Assembly: GCF_016599855.1 (NCBI RefSeq) | Contig: NZ_CP067041.1 | Span: 372,001 to 436,000 of the forward strand | Length of the DNA: 64,000 nucleotides | DNA from: Bradyrhizobium diazoefficiens | Lineage (GTDB): Bacteria; Pseudomonadota; Alphaproteobacteria; Rhizobiales; Xanthobacteraceae | Direction of reading: 5' to 3' | Shown here: positions 45,694-53,781 of the stretch, piece after piece | How the letters are laid out: every line of letters begins with the position of its first letter | Position numbering within the stretch: the first letter of the stretch is position 1 | Made by a program: the position numbers and the translations under genes | The notes under the pieces: model-generated | What the model was told of the DNA's origin: nothing | Databases searched by the model: none | The model's input: the letters and a program-made list of their open reading frames with translations, nothing else

Positions 45694-45836
45694 TCGCTCA
45701 AAAATGCTCTTCAGACCAAGATGCTGAACGAAAGGTAATTTGGGCTTCGAAGTCCGTCTTTCGCGCAGTAGCCCAGACGGTCCGCAAGTCAGCGGCTGTT
45801 ACTCGATGGCGAGCCGGTCTATGAGGAGCCCTGGTA

Positions 45837-47258
45837 TTAGCGATTGGGCTGCGCCTCCAACGCCCGCCGCAGTGCATCCCACACCCGTTGATCATTCATG
45901 TGCGCCACGTTGAACCGCATGAAATTTTGCGCCGTCTGCGACACGCTGAACACGTTGCCTGGCGCCAGCACCACGTCCTCTTCGAGCGCCGCACGCGCAA
46001 CCGCGGTGGCATCCTGTCCGCCCGCGAGGCGGCACCAGAGGAAGAAGCCGCCGCGCGGCATCAGCCAGGGCTCGACGCCCAACGCCTGAAGTTTTCGCGC
46101 GACGTCGCGGCGTGTCCGCGTGAGCCTTTGCCGGAGCTCGTCCATGTGCTTGCGATAGCTGCCGCCCACCAACACCTTTGTGATCATCTCGGTCGCGACC
46201 GGGCTCGGACCGCCGAAGCTGGTTGCGACCTGGAGGTCGACGAGATGCTCAATCCAGTCGGCGCGCGTGGCGATATAGCCGCAGCGCACCGAGGCCGACA
46301 GCGTCTTGGAGAAGCTGCCGATCCGGATGACGCGGTTCAATCCGTCGAGCGGGGCCAGGCCCGTCGAGCGCTCCGGCTCGAAGTCGCCAAAAATATCGTC
46401 CTCGACGATGGTGAGGTCGTGCGCCGCCGCCGCGGTCAAAAGCCGGTGCGCGGTCTGGAGCGAGAGTGTCGCGCCGGTTGGATTGTGCAGCGCAGAATTG
46501 GTGATGTAGAGCCGCGGCCGTTCGGCCGCGAGGGTTTGCTCGAACCGCGCAATGTCCGGGCCCGACGGTGTGTAGGGTACGCTGACGATCCTGGCCTGAT
46601 GCGCGCGCAGCAGCGCGCGAAAATTGAAGTAGCAGGGATCGTCGACCAGTACCGTGTCGCCAGGACGGAGCAGGAAGCGGCAGACGAGATCGGTTGCCTG
46701 CGTGCCCGAACCCGTCAGCATCAGCTGGCTCAGCGAGGTCTCGATCGCGTCTTCCGCGAGGCGTGCGAGCAGCAGCCGGCGCAGCGCCGGCGAGCCGGAC
46801 GTCGCGCTGTAATTGGTCAGCACGCTCGCGTCGGTGCGGGCCAGCGCGCGGCTGGCGCGGCGCAGTGCCGCCTCCGGCATGCAGTCCGGTGGCAGCCAGC
46901 CGCAGCCGGGTTTCGGCACGGCCGCGTCGGCATCGAGCGATTGCCTGGAGACCCAGAACGGGTCGACTTCCCGATCGCGCCGCGGCTCGACTTCAGTCAA
47001 AGCCAACGGTGGCATGACGGTCGGCGACACATAGAAGCCCGACCCGCGGCGCGCGCGGATCAGGCCCTCGGCGGCGAGGCGGTCATAGGCTTCGACGACC
47101 GTGGACGGCGAGACCGCCATCGCGCTGGCAAGGCTGCGGACCGATGGCAGGCGGTCGCCGGCGCTGAGCGCGCGGCCGGCGATCTTGGCGCGGATCGCGC
47201 TCATCACGTCAAAGGTCCGCGTTCCGCCGCGACCCTTCCGTTGCGCTTCGATGTCCAA
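45837..47258 (-). CDS. MocR-type regulator (GntR wHTH fused to class I aminotransferase fold)
   Basis: The N-terminal winged helix (about the first 80 residues: FDVMSAIRAKIAGRALSAGDRLPSVRSLA, VVEAYDRLAAEGLIRARRGSGFYV) is followed by a full PLP-fold type I domain. The PLP Lys is in SFSKTLSASVRCGY, with NPTGATL and EDDIFGDFEP upstream. Such proteins sense vitamin B6 or amino compounds and control a neighbouring gene, here probably the divergent EamA transporter. The start chosen is TTG 47258, preceded by GGAAGG at nine bases. ATG 47324 adds 22 residues with low GC at third positions over tandem operator-like repeats. Confidence 0.92.
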   Translation of the reverse strand: MDIEAQRKGRGGTRTFDVMSAIRAKIAGRALSAGDRLPSVRSLASAMAVSPSTVVEAYDRLAAEGLIRARRGSGFYVSPTVMPPLALTEVEPRRDREVDPFWVSRQSLDADAAVPKPGCGWLPPDCMPEAALRRASRALARTDASVLTNYSATSGSPALRRLLLARLAEDAIETSLSQLMLTGSGTQATDLVCRFLLRPGDTVLVDDPCYFNFRALLRAHQARIVSVPYTPSGPDIARFEQTLAAERPRLYITNSALHNPTGATLSLQTAHRLLTAAAAHDLTIVEDDIFGDFEPERSTGLAPLDGLNRVIRIGSFSKTLSASVRCGYIATRADWIEHLVDLQVATSFGGPSPVATEMITKVLVGGSYRKHMDELRQRLTRTRRDVARKLQALGVEPWLMPRGGFFLWCRLAGGQDATAVARAALEEDVVLAPGNVFSVSQTAQNFMRFNVAHMNDQRVWDALRRALEAQPNR

Positions 47259-47290
47259 GCCGTATTGCCTTCCATATCCATACAGTTCTG

Positions 47291-47315
47291 CCAGATTGTA
47301 CTGGATTGTGACTGG
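47291..47315. promoter_or_regulatory. Operator-like tandem repeats for the MocR-type regulator
   Basis: Two adjacent near-identical units, ATTGTACTGG (47295-47304) and ATTGTGACTGG (47305-47315), are preceded by CCAG so that CCAG-ATTGTA-CTGG also forms an inverted repeat. Direct plus inverted repeats are known for MocR operators. The position is between the regulator and the divergent EamA gene. Confidence 0.55.
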
Positions 47316-47366
47316 TCTTGCCATCGGCGGACGCCGAGAATCGCGCCTCGGAAAAGTGGGGCGGAC

Positions 47367-48227
47367 ATGCAATCTGCGGGCAGCGGCTGGGGCAACGGAC
47401 TTCTCGGCGTCATTCTCTTCAGCGGCTCACTGCCGGCAACGCGCGTGGCGGTCGGCGGCTTCTCGGCGCTGTTCCTGACGTCAGCGCGCGCAATCATCGC
47501 AGCACTGATCGGTGCGGCCGTGCTCGGCCTGCTCCGCCAGGCGCGACCGGAGCGGAAGGATATTGCTTCGCTCGCCATCGTCTCCGTCGGCGTCGTGGTC
47601 GGCTTCCCTTTGCTGACAGCATTGGCGCTCCAGCACATCACCTCCGCGCATTCGATCGTCTTCATCGGCCTGCTGCCACTGTCGACCGCGATCTTCGCCG
47701 TGCTGCGCGGCAGCGAGCGGCCGCAGCCGCTGTTCTGGGTGTTCGCGATTCTCGGTAGCGCCACCGTTGTGGCGTTTGCTCTTTCGAACGACGGCTCGGC
47801 ATCAGCCACCGGCGATCTGCTGATGCTGGCCGCGATCGCGCTCTGCGGGCTCGGCTATGCCGAGGGTGCTGCGCTGTCGCGCCGGCTCGGCGGCTGGCAG
47901 GTCATCTCCTGGGCGCTGCTGCTGGCGCTGCCGCTGATGCTGCCCGTTATGATCTGGACCTGGCCGTCGACATGGAGCGACGTCAGCGCGCCGGCCTGGA
48001 TCGGGCTCGCCTATGTCTCGATCTTCAGCATGTTCCTCGGCTTCATCTTCTGGTATCGCGGGCTCGCAATCGGCGGCATCGCGCGCGTCGGTCAGTTGCA
48101 GCAGCTGCAGCCGTTCTTCGGCCTCTCGCTGGCTGGCTTCCTGCTGCACGAGCCGGTCGCATGGAGCATGATCGCCGCGACCGCGTTCGTGGTGGTCTGC
48201 GTGTTTTTCGCGCGGCGGTATGCCTGA
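47367..48227 (+). CDS. EamA/DMT-family transporter under probable MocR control
   Basis: The 286-residue inner-membrane protein has about ten hydrophobic segments. The first EamA half ends near residue 135 (FALSNDG) and the second contains YVSIFSMFLGFIFWYRGLA and RVGQLQQLQPFFGLSLAG. It starts with ATG 47367 after AGTGGGGCGG. The arrangement, a transporter divergent from a MocR-type regulator with repeats in the gap, suggests an amino-acid or amine exporter induced by its substrate. The substrate itself is unknown. Confidence 0.92.
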   Translation: MQSAGSGWGNGLLGVILFSGSLPATRVAVGGFSALFLTSARAIIAALIGAAVLGLLRQARPERKDIASLAIVSVGVVVGFPLLTALALQHITSAHSIVFIGLLPLSTAIFAVLRGSERPQPLFWVFAILGSATVVAFALSNDGSASATGDLLMLAAIALCGLGYAEGAALSRRLGGWQVISWALLLALPLMLPVMIWTWPSTWSDVSAPAWIGLAYVSIFSMFLGFIFWYRGLAIGGIARVGQLQQLQPFFGLSLAGFLLHEPVAWSMIAATAFVVVCVFFARRYA

Positions 48228-48238
48228 GGCTTCGCGCT

Positions 48239-49453
48239 TCACGCCGGATCCATCACCGTTCGCGTCAGCGCGCTCCGCACGAATTTCTTGAGCGGCATCG
48301 GCTTTCCGAACAGGAAGCCTTGCACGAGATCGAAGCCGAGCTCGTTCGCTGCGACGAGGTCGGCGCGGCTCTCGATGCCCTCGGCGGCCGCGCGTGCGCC
48401 ATAGCCCTGCGCGAGCTCGACGATGTGACGGCACACCATGCGCTTGAGACGATCGTTGGCGCTGCCGGTGACGAAGTGGCGGTCGGCCTTCAGCCTGATG
48501 AAGGGGATCTTGCCGAGATCCATCAGCGACGGCCAATTGGCGCCGAGATTGTCGATCGACAGGCCAATATTGTGCAGCCGCATCTCGCGCGAGATCTCGG
48601 TCAGCAGATCGAGATCGCGGATCGCCTCCTCGCTGTCGATCTCGATCGTCAGTCCGCCGAAGGCCGGATGCGTCGGCACGCGGCGGCAGAGATCGCGCAC
48701 GGCCTGCGGTTCCTTCAGATACGACGCCGGCAGGTTGATCGAGAGATCGACCGGGCTCTGCCGCTCCAGCAGATAATGCCAGTCCTGCACGGCGCGTTCG
48801 ATCACGAACTCCGAGAGATCGCGCAGATGCGGATCGTGCGCTTCCGGGATGAAATAGGCCGGCGGCACCACGCCCCAGGTCGGATGGCGCATCCGCACCA
48901 GGGCCTCGGCGCCGCAGCGGATCAGCGTGCGCGCGTCGATCTTGGGCTGGTACCAGAGCTCGAGCCAGCCGGCATGCAGAGCTTCGCCGACATGCACGGC
49001 CGGGCTTGGCGCCGGCTCGTCCGGCAGCAGCATCGCGACGCGATCGCGCAGCGTCTCCGCGGCAAAGGGCGTGGTGAGCGGCGGCAGCATCGCGAGCCCG
49101 TATTCCTCCCCGACCTGCTGCACGGCCTTGACGATGATGGACTCGCGGGCGCCGACGGCCAGGACCTTGCCGTCGAAGGCCTCGCGCACCAGCGTCTCCA
49201 GAAACCTGCCGGGCTCGATTCCGTCAGCAGCGACGCCGAACAGGATCAGATCCGGCAGTTCGCCGGCGAGCACGGTCCGCAATTCGTCGGCACTGGCGCA
49301 TTCGCTGGTGACGAAGCCAAGATCCTCCAGCACCTCGGCGAGGAACGCGCGCAGATGGCGCTTGCCGTCCGCGACGCATGCGCGCGGCGTTACCTTTCGC
49401 CGTCCGAAGGTCTTGGGCCTTCGTCCGGCGAACTCAACAATTTCATCGTTCAT
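48239..49453 (-). CDS. EAL-domain protein with degenerate receiver-like N-terminus
   Basis: The protein has 404 residues. The N-terminal 25-145 resembles a response-regulator receiver, but the phospho-acceptor position reads LILFG (Gly instead of Asp). The C-terminal EAL domain (about 155-400) keeps EAL (183-185), Asn240, Glu271, Lys322, Glu358 and Gln378. The DDFGTG-type loop, however, reads DNLGAN (301-306), so the second metal-ligand Asp is Asn. It may bind c-di-GMP without hydrolysing it. ATG 49453 is used, and the frame opens 17 codons upstream at 49504. It stands at the start of a signalling-rich region. Confidence 0.92.
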   Translation of the reverse strand: MNDEIVEFAGRRPKTFGRRKVTPRACVADGKRHLRAFLAEVLEDLGFVTSECASADELRTVLAGELPDLILFGVAADGIEPGRFLETLVREAFDGKVLAVGARESIIVKAVQQVGEEYGLAMLPPLTTPFAAETLRDRVAMLLPDEPAPSPAVHVGEALHAGWLELWYQPKIDARTLIRCGAEALVRMRHPTWGVVPPAYFIPEAHDPHLRDLSEFVIERAVQDWHYLLERQSPVDLSINLPASYLKEPQAVRDLCRRVPTHPAFGGLTIEIDSEEAIRDLDLLTEISREMRLHNIGLSIDNLGANWPSLMDLGKIPFIRLKADRHFVTGSANDRLKRMVCRHIVELAQGYGARAAAEGIESRADLVAANELGFDLVQGFLFGKPMPLKKFVRSALTRTVMDPA

Positions 49454-50029
49454 CTCAAGCCACTCCCGTTCCGCGACCGGTGTTAGCGATGGGAGCAGTT
49501 TCAAATAAGGAGAGCTTCACCCGATTGTTGAATTATCCGGGTAACGTTAAAGCCCCCATCATTTGTAAAATTGTTCGGATCTGGTTCGAGAAGTCTTTAC
49601 GTCCGTCCGCGCGCTGCGCACGCGCGTGCGACAATCATGCAGGTTTTTCCCGAGGTGCCGTTCGACGGCGTGCACGCCCGTGTCCCGTAATTGGAACGAA
49701 GCTGCGCCGGCTTTGCCCAATTGAATAATGGACCGCTCAATTGCCTGCGGCTTTGTCGTGCTCGGCGATGCGCCTTGTAGTCATAGGTCGGATCCGCGTG
49801 ACGGTTATGCGACAATTCGACCAAACGCCGGACGCGCGAGTGTGAAGCACCTCACATCCATATCGCTGCACTCGCGCTATTGATCCACGCAGCCGGTGGT
49901 GGGCTGTCAGGGATCGCAGCTATGACGATGCGGCGGATGATCTATTGGTGGTTCAGGTTCGTGATGTCAGGGCGATTCCTCGATCGCTTCCTGTGCCTGC
50001 CGCAGGCGCCTGAATAGAGCGCAGGGGAA
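49454..50029. other. 576-bp intergenic region upstream of the EAL gene
   Basis: A moderately A+T-rich promoter-like part (49510-49590, including GTTGAATTATCCGGGTAACG) lies next to the EAL gene. The remainder contains only short GC palindromes such as GCACGCGCGTGC near 49619-49630. No gene or tRNA was recognised. Confidence 0.5.
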
Positions 50030-51193
50030 TCAGGTCGCCCCGATCAATTTGCGAAACGCCGCCGCGCCGTCGTGTACGGCATCGCGGCCCTTCCAGGCCA
50101 GATAGCTCAGCTTGCCGCCCAGCGTGTCGTGGCTGCGCAGCCGGCGCGATCCCAGAATGTGACCGACATTGGAGGGGAAGCGGCTGACCTCGGCCGACAC
50201 CAGCGCCGCGATCGCATCCATCAATTGCTGAAGCCGTACACCCCATTCGCAATGCTCGATGCCGTCGATGCGGACCTTGAGCGCGTATTCGGTATCGTAG
50301 ATCTCGGCGAGCAGGTCGCGCGCGACCAGCACGCGGTTGTGCCGGAGCGCAATCCTTAGGGCGAGACGCTTGTCGTCGAGGCGGTCGAGCACCATCGGGA
50401 CGACGCAGGCGTAAGGCACAGCCGCGACGTCGGTCGCGCTCTTGCTCGGCGCCGCCTTGGTCGCGAGGCGTACCAGCTGCCATGACGTCTTCAGGCGCCG
50501 GGCCACCAGCGTCACCGCAAAGGGCAGCGCCTCGGGATTGGCTTTCTTTAAGGCGTCGAGCTGGACGGTGATCCGGGCGACTTGGCCGTCGTCGAATTTT
50601 GCGATCGTCTCGGGCAGCTTCGCATTGAACTTCGGCAGCGCTTCGCCGGCGCGCAGCACCTGCAGCATCTTCTTCACGTCGTCGAAGGCGGTGCGCGAAG
50701 CCGTGTATTGCGCGAGCTTGCTGCGCGCGAACTCGGCGCTCTCCGCTGATGCAAGGGTATTCTCGAGCACCTTGACGACCTTGACCTGAAAAGTCGTCGC
50801 GATCTTCAACGCTTCCTTGGGATTGTTGGCGGTGACCTGGTCGTTGATCGCCTTGATGTAGTCGCGCGCCATGGTCGGCAGCATGTCGCGGCAGATCCAC
50901 TCCCAGATCGGGGTGAGCGTGTTGCGGGAGATCCGTCCTGCATTGGCGTGCTCGGGCGCGCCGTCGATCAGCAGCAGTTCGAGTGGAGCGAAGAAATAGC
51001 GGGACGGGCTGGTAGCGCGGGCCTGGATCGATCCGTCCTTGCGAGCTTCGGCGCGCAGCTTCGCCTGGATCTCGGTCGAGCCCGGCATGTCGATGCCGCA
51101 CAGTTCGAGCCGCTCGAGTTCGCTGAGCAGGCAGCTGCGCGACAGCGGCGTCAGCTTCTGCAAGAACTCCGATAGCTGGTCGACCTCGTCCAT
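50030..51193 (-). CDS. Uncharacterised 387-residue protein
   Basis: I do not recognise this protein. It is predicted mostly helical, without signal peptide or membrane segments. The N-terminal part has SEFLQKLTPLSRSCLLSELERL. A central region of about residues 95-200 is rich in Ala/Lys/Thr, and a C-terminal region shows RLDDKRLALRIALRHNRVLVARDLL and GHILGSRRLRSHDTLGGKLSYLAWKG. GC at third positions is as high as in neighbouring genes, and the frame is unbroken over 1.16 kb, so it is coding. ATG 51193 is preferred to TTG 51202. It is divergent from the LuxR-type gene. Confidence 0.8.
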   Translation of the reverse strand: MDEVDQLSEFLQKLTPLSRSCLLSELERLELCGIDMPGSTEIQAKLRAEARKDGSIQARATSPSRYFFAPLELLLIDGAPEHANAGRISRNTLTPIWEWICRDMLPTMARDYIKAINDQVTANNPKEALKIATTFQVKVVKVLENTLASAESAEFARSKLAQYTASRTAFDDVKKMLQVLRAGEALPKFNAKLPETIAKFDDGQVARITVQLDALKKANPEALPFAVTLVARRLKTSWQLVRLATKAAPSKSATDVAAVPYACVVPMVLDRLDDKRLALRIALRHNRVLVARDLLAEIYDTEYALKVRIDGIEHCEWGVRLQQLMDAIAALVSAEVSRFPSNVGHILGSRRLRSHDTLGGKLSYLAWKGRDAVHDGAAAFRKLIGAT

Positions 51194-51525
51194 GGCACGC
51201 AATCTTTCGCAATGATTCCAGCAGGCCTACCGACCCAGTGCATGGAGGCATTTGCGCGCTCTCAATTGTGACATAGAGAAGCAAGCCGCCGTTAATTAAT
51301 CCGTAAAATCCTGACTTCCGGAAAGCGACCGCGGCAGCGAACCGTTAAAAAGGCGTTTTGGCCTCTGCTTATATCTTAGGCGGTTTCATCAACTTCTGCG
51401 TAGTCCGAAATGAGGCTGCACAAGCATAAATTGTGCCGCTGCCGGCCTTTCAGCTCAAAACCGACAAAATAACCGTAATCTTACGGAGCGAAAAGTTAAC
51501 CACAGACCGCCCCGGGTTCCGCTAA
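51194..51525. other. 332-bp divergent promoter region
   Basis: This A+T-richer stretch between the unknown gene and the LuxR-type gene includes TTAATTAA near 51293-51300, several TTAA half-sites, and the palindrome CCGTAATCTTACGG. No gene was recognised. Confidence 0.5.
51473..51486. promoter_or_regulatory. Palindrome upstream of the LuxR-type gene
   Basis: CCGTAA-TC-TTACGG has 6-bp arms with a 2-bp centre and ends 39 bp before the start codon at 51526. It is a candidate (auto)regulatory operator. Confidence 0.45.
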
Positions 51526-52155
51526 ATGAGTCACATGGGGTCACAGAACGATACCGCCATTGATTCGCGACCGTCAGAATGGTTGGAAAGCAGCACTTCT
51601 GCGCCTGAAGAGCTCGATTTCGTCCGGCTGAATGCCGCCCGCGCCAAGGCGGCCGACGAAATGGCCGCAGCCATCGCCCGCGAGCTCAATGGCCCCCTGA
51701 CCGCACTCCTGCTCTACATGGGCGAGATAAAGCATCACAGCAATCAGCTCGCGCCGGTCTCTGGCGATAGGGCCTATTTGCAGCAGGTCGTGGCGAACGC
51801 ACTGGCGCAGACCGAGCGCGTCTGCGGCCTCGTCAAGCGGCTTGCCGGGCCGCACAAGGGCGATCTGCCCGCGCCGGCCACGACTGAGGATGTCGAGTTG
51901 AAGGCCGGCCGCGTGCTGCCGGCGCCGCGCGCGGCGAGCTCCGAGCTCTCGAGCCTGTCGAGCAAGCGGCTGACCAAACGCGAGCGTGAAGTGCTGCGGC
52001 TGATCAGCGAGGGCTTTTCGAACAAGCAGGGCGCGCTGCGGATGCAGATCAGCCCGCGCACCTTCGAGAGCCATCGGGCAGAAGCGATGCGCAAGCTTGG
52101 CGCGCGCAACACCGCAGACCTCGTCCGAGCGGCGTTGCTGCATTCGATCGATTGA
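51526..52155 (+). CDS. LuxR-type regulator with histidine-less DHp-like segment
   Basis: The protein has 209 residues. Residues 40-108 resemble the dimerisation/phospho-acceptor helices of FixL/NodV-like histidine kinases. IARELNGPLTALLLYMGEI corresponds to the H-box pattern AHELNQPLTAI, but the His is Arg52. There is no ATP-binding domain. After an Ala/Pro/Ser linker (about 115-145) comes a LuxR/FixJ-type helix-turn-helix at about 148-205 (LTKREREVLRLISEG, SPRTFESHRAEAMRKLG). It may dimerise through the former DHp helices or pair with a kinase. The start could also be Met4. Confidence 0.88.
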   Translation: MSHMGSQNDTAIDSRPSEWLESSTSAPEELDFVRLNAARAKAADEMAAAIARELNGPLTALLLYMGEIKHHSNQLAPVSGDRAYLQQVVANALAQTERVCGLVKRLAGPHKGDLPAPATTEDVELKAGRVLPAPRAASSELSSLSSKRLTKREREVLRLISEGFSNKQGALRMQISPRTFESHRAEAMRKLGARNTADLVRAALLHSID

Positions 52156-52194
52156 GGCTGTGGTCTTCCGCAGCGTTCGCGGCGGCAGTCACGC

Positions 52195-52443
52195 CTAGAA
52201 ATAATCTTCGGCGAAGGGGCGCGCCCGCGAGGTTGGACGCAGCAATTTCGGCTCTTCCCTCGACGCATTCGGGATGATCGTGATGGTCCAGCGTGGCGGG
52301 ATGGTCGATTCCTGCTCCAGCACCGAGCGGACAAAACCCGTCACCGTGGACTCGCCCGCCTTCACCGTGGCCATCCGGCCGTTGAACTGCGCGATGCGGA
52401 AGCGGCGGACCTCTTTCTGGTCCGCAGTCTCATAGGTGAACAT
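52195..52443 (-). CDS. Small protein of unknown function with hairpin-enclosed ribosome-binding site
   Basis: The protein has 82 residues with a predicted beta-rich core (RRFRIAQFNGRMATVKAGES and VTGFVRSVLEQ, then PRWTITIIPN). The last 20 residues are basic and Pro-rich. No signal peptide or membrane segment is present and I do not recognise the family. Coding is supported by an AGGAGGG ribosome-binding site seven bases before the ATG and by codon usage. The site lies in the loop of a perfect 7-bp hairpin directly upstream (52445-52463). Confidence 0.75.
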   Translation of the reverse strand: MFTYETADQKEVRRFRIAQFNGRMATVKAGESTVTGFVRSVLEQESTIPPRWTITIIPNASREEPKLLRPTSRARPFAEDYF

Positions 52444-52444
52444 T

Positions 52445-52463
52445 GGAAACCCTCCTGGTTTCC
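52445..52463 (-). promoter_or_regulatory. Hairpin presenting the ribosome-binding site of the 82-residue protein
   Basis: On the minus strand GGAAACC-AGGAG-GGTTTCC forms a perfect 7-bp stem with a 5-nt loop, one base before the ATG. The AGGAGG anti-SD match occupies the loop and the stem edge, so melting may be needed for initiation. Confidence 0.6.
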
Positions 52464-52540
52464 GGCGACTATCCCAACCTATGATTAGTCATCTGTGAAA
52501 ATTGCAAACCGTATAAGTACGGCGGGCTTTTCGGGGGTGG

Positions 52541-52954
52541 TCAATCCTGCGGTTCCTGCGCCTTCGCGGCAGTAAAGGCCGCGTCCATCTGCTGCAGCAA
52601 ATCGCCAAATTCGGCGTCGCCGAGGGCGTCGGCGGTGCTCTCCAGTCGCAGCGCCAGCGACGCGAGCCGGAGATAGCCGAACGTCCTGGCCGTGCTCTTC
52701 AGCGAATGCGCCTCGCGCACGATCCGGCTGCGATGCTGGCCGAGCGCGAGCGTGCGAAACAGCTTGAGCCGCGCACAGGTCTCGCTCCAGAACACCGCGC
52801 GCACCTCATAGGCGCCGTCCTCGCCGACCTCGCTCACCAGCGCGTCGAACGCGCCAGGCTCGCGCAGCGGTTCCAGCTTGCGCAGCGGCTCAAATTCGCG
52901 CACGGGCGCGGCGTCTTGGGCGCCTGGCGCGGGCGCGAATGCGGCGTCGAACAT
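52541..52954 (-). CDS. Hpt-domain phosphotransfer protein
   Basis: The 137-residue single-domain protein has an N-terminal Pro/Ala-rich part (1-35) followed by a four-helix Hpt bundle. The phospho-acceptor His83 stands in EAHSLKSTARTFGY, the standard HxxKG-like site (here Lys-Ser instead of Lys-Gly). It has no kinase or receiver of its own. It would carry phosphoryl groups between a hybrid kinase and a response regulator, and candidates lie nearby (hybrid kinase at 62107, regulators at 54329 and 60317). Pairing is inference. Confidence 0.9.
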   Translation of the reverse strand: MFDAAFAPAPGAQDAAPVREFEPLRKLEPLREPGAFDALVSEVGEDGAYEVRAVFWSETCARLKLFRTLALGQHRSRIVREAHSLKSTARTFGYLRLASLALRLESTADALGDAEFGDLLQQMDAAFTAAKAQEPQD

Positions 52955-53076
52955 GGTTGTTCCCGGTCCCCATTATGCGGCTCCGGGATATCTACGCCAT
53001 TCCGATTGCAGTTCTGGTCACGAGATGCGCGGTGTTTGCAGGCCGCGTTAAGCACTTGCTTTACCATGTGCCGCCG

Positions 53077-53781
53077 TCAGGGTCCGAGCAGCCGGTCGTA
53101 CTGGGCCTTGACCGTGGCGTAGCATTCGCACGCGGTCTGGCGCAGCCCGTCCAGATTGAGAATCTGGATGTGTCCACGGCTGTAATGGATGAAATTGGCC
53201 TGCTGCAAGGTATTGGCGACCAGCGACACGCTGTTGCGCCGCGCCCCGATCATCTGCGCCAGCGCCTCCTGCGTCAGCGGCAGCCGGTAGTCGCCTGACA
53301 AATCTTGGGTGTGCAGCAGGCAGCGCGACAGCCGCGACTCCACCGGATGCGCCGCGTTGCAGCCTGCGGTCTGCTGCACCTGCGCGTAAACCGCGAGCCC
53401 GTGTCGCGTCAGCAAGGTTCGTAGGGTGGAGCTCTGTTCGGCCGCGCTGCGCAGCCGGTCGAGGTCCATCACCGACGCGACGCCGGGAACCAGCACGACC
53501 GCCGTGTTCAGCGCGCATGCATCGCCCATGATCGAGAGGGTTCCTAGCAGGCTGCCGCGGCCGATCATGGCGACCTGCACATGCTCGCCCTTGGCGAGTT
53601 TCACGACCAGCGAAATCACGCCGCGATGCGGGAAGTAGGCGCGCTTGAGCATCTCACCGGTCTCGACCAGCATCGCGTCATGCGGCAGATCGATCGTGCG
53701 CAGATGTGCACGGATCAGTTCATAATCGTCTGTCGACAGCGCCGACAGGAAACCGTTGGATGGGCGCACCATCGTTTCCAA
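53077..53781 (-). CDS. Crp/Fnr-family transcriptional regulator
   Basis: The protein has 234 residues. The N-terminal cyclic-nucleotide-like beta-barrel (about 20-120) shows FFPHRGVISLV-type strands (YFPHRGVISLVVKL) and GRGSLLGTLSIMG. The C-terminal winged helix (about 155-225) has LPLTQEALAQMIGARRNSVSLVANTLQQ. It lacks the Cys cluster of FNR, so it is not an iron-sulfur oxygen sensor, and the phosphate-binding Arg pattern of true cAMP receptors is not evident. Start ATG 53781, with Met4 as an alternative. It lies in the signalling region between the Hpt gene and a response regulator. Confidence 0.92.
   Translation of the reverse strand: METMVRPSNGFLSALSTDDYELIRAHLRTIDLPHDAMLVETGEMLKRAYFPHRGVISLVVKLAKGEHVQVAMIGRGSLLGTLSIMGDACALNTAVVLVPGVASVMDLDRLRSAAEQSSTLRTLLTRHGLAVYAQVQQTAGCNAAHPVESRLSRCLLHTQDLSGDYRLPLTQEALAQMIGARRNSVSLVANTLQQANFIHYSRGHIQILNLDGLRQTACECYATVKAQYDRLLGP

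Noticed and set aside
45604..47258. tRNA-Ser as an integration site of a genomic island
   Set aside because: No integrase next to it, no direct repeat of the tRNA 3' end found within the window, and base composition does not change after it.
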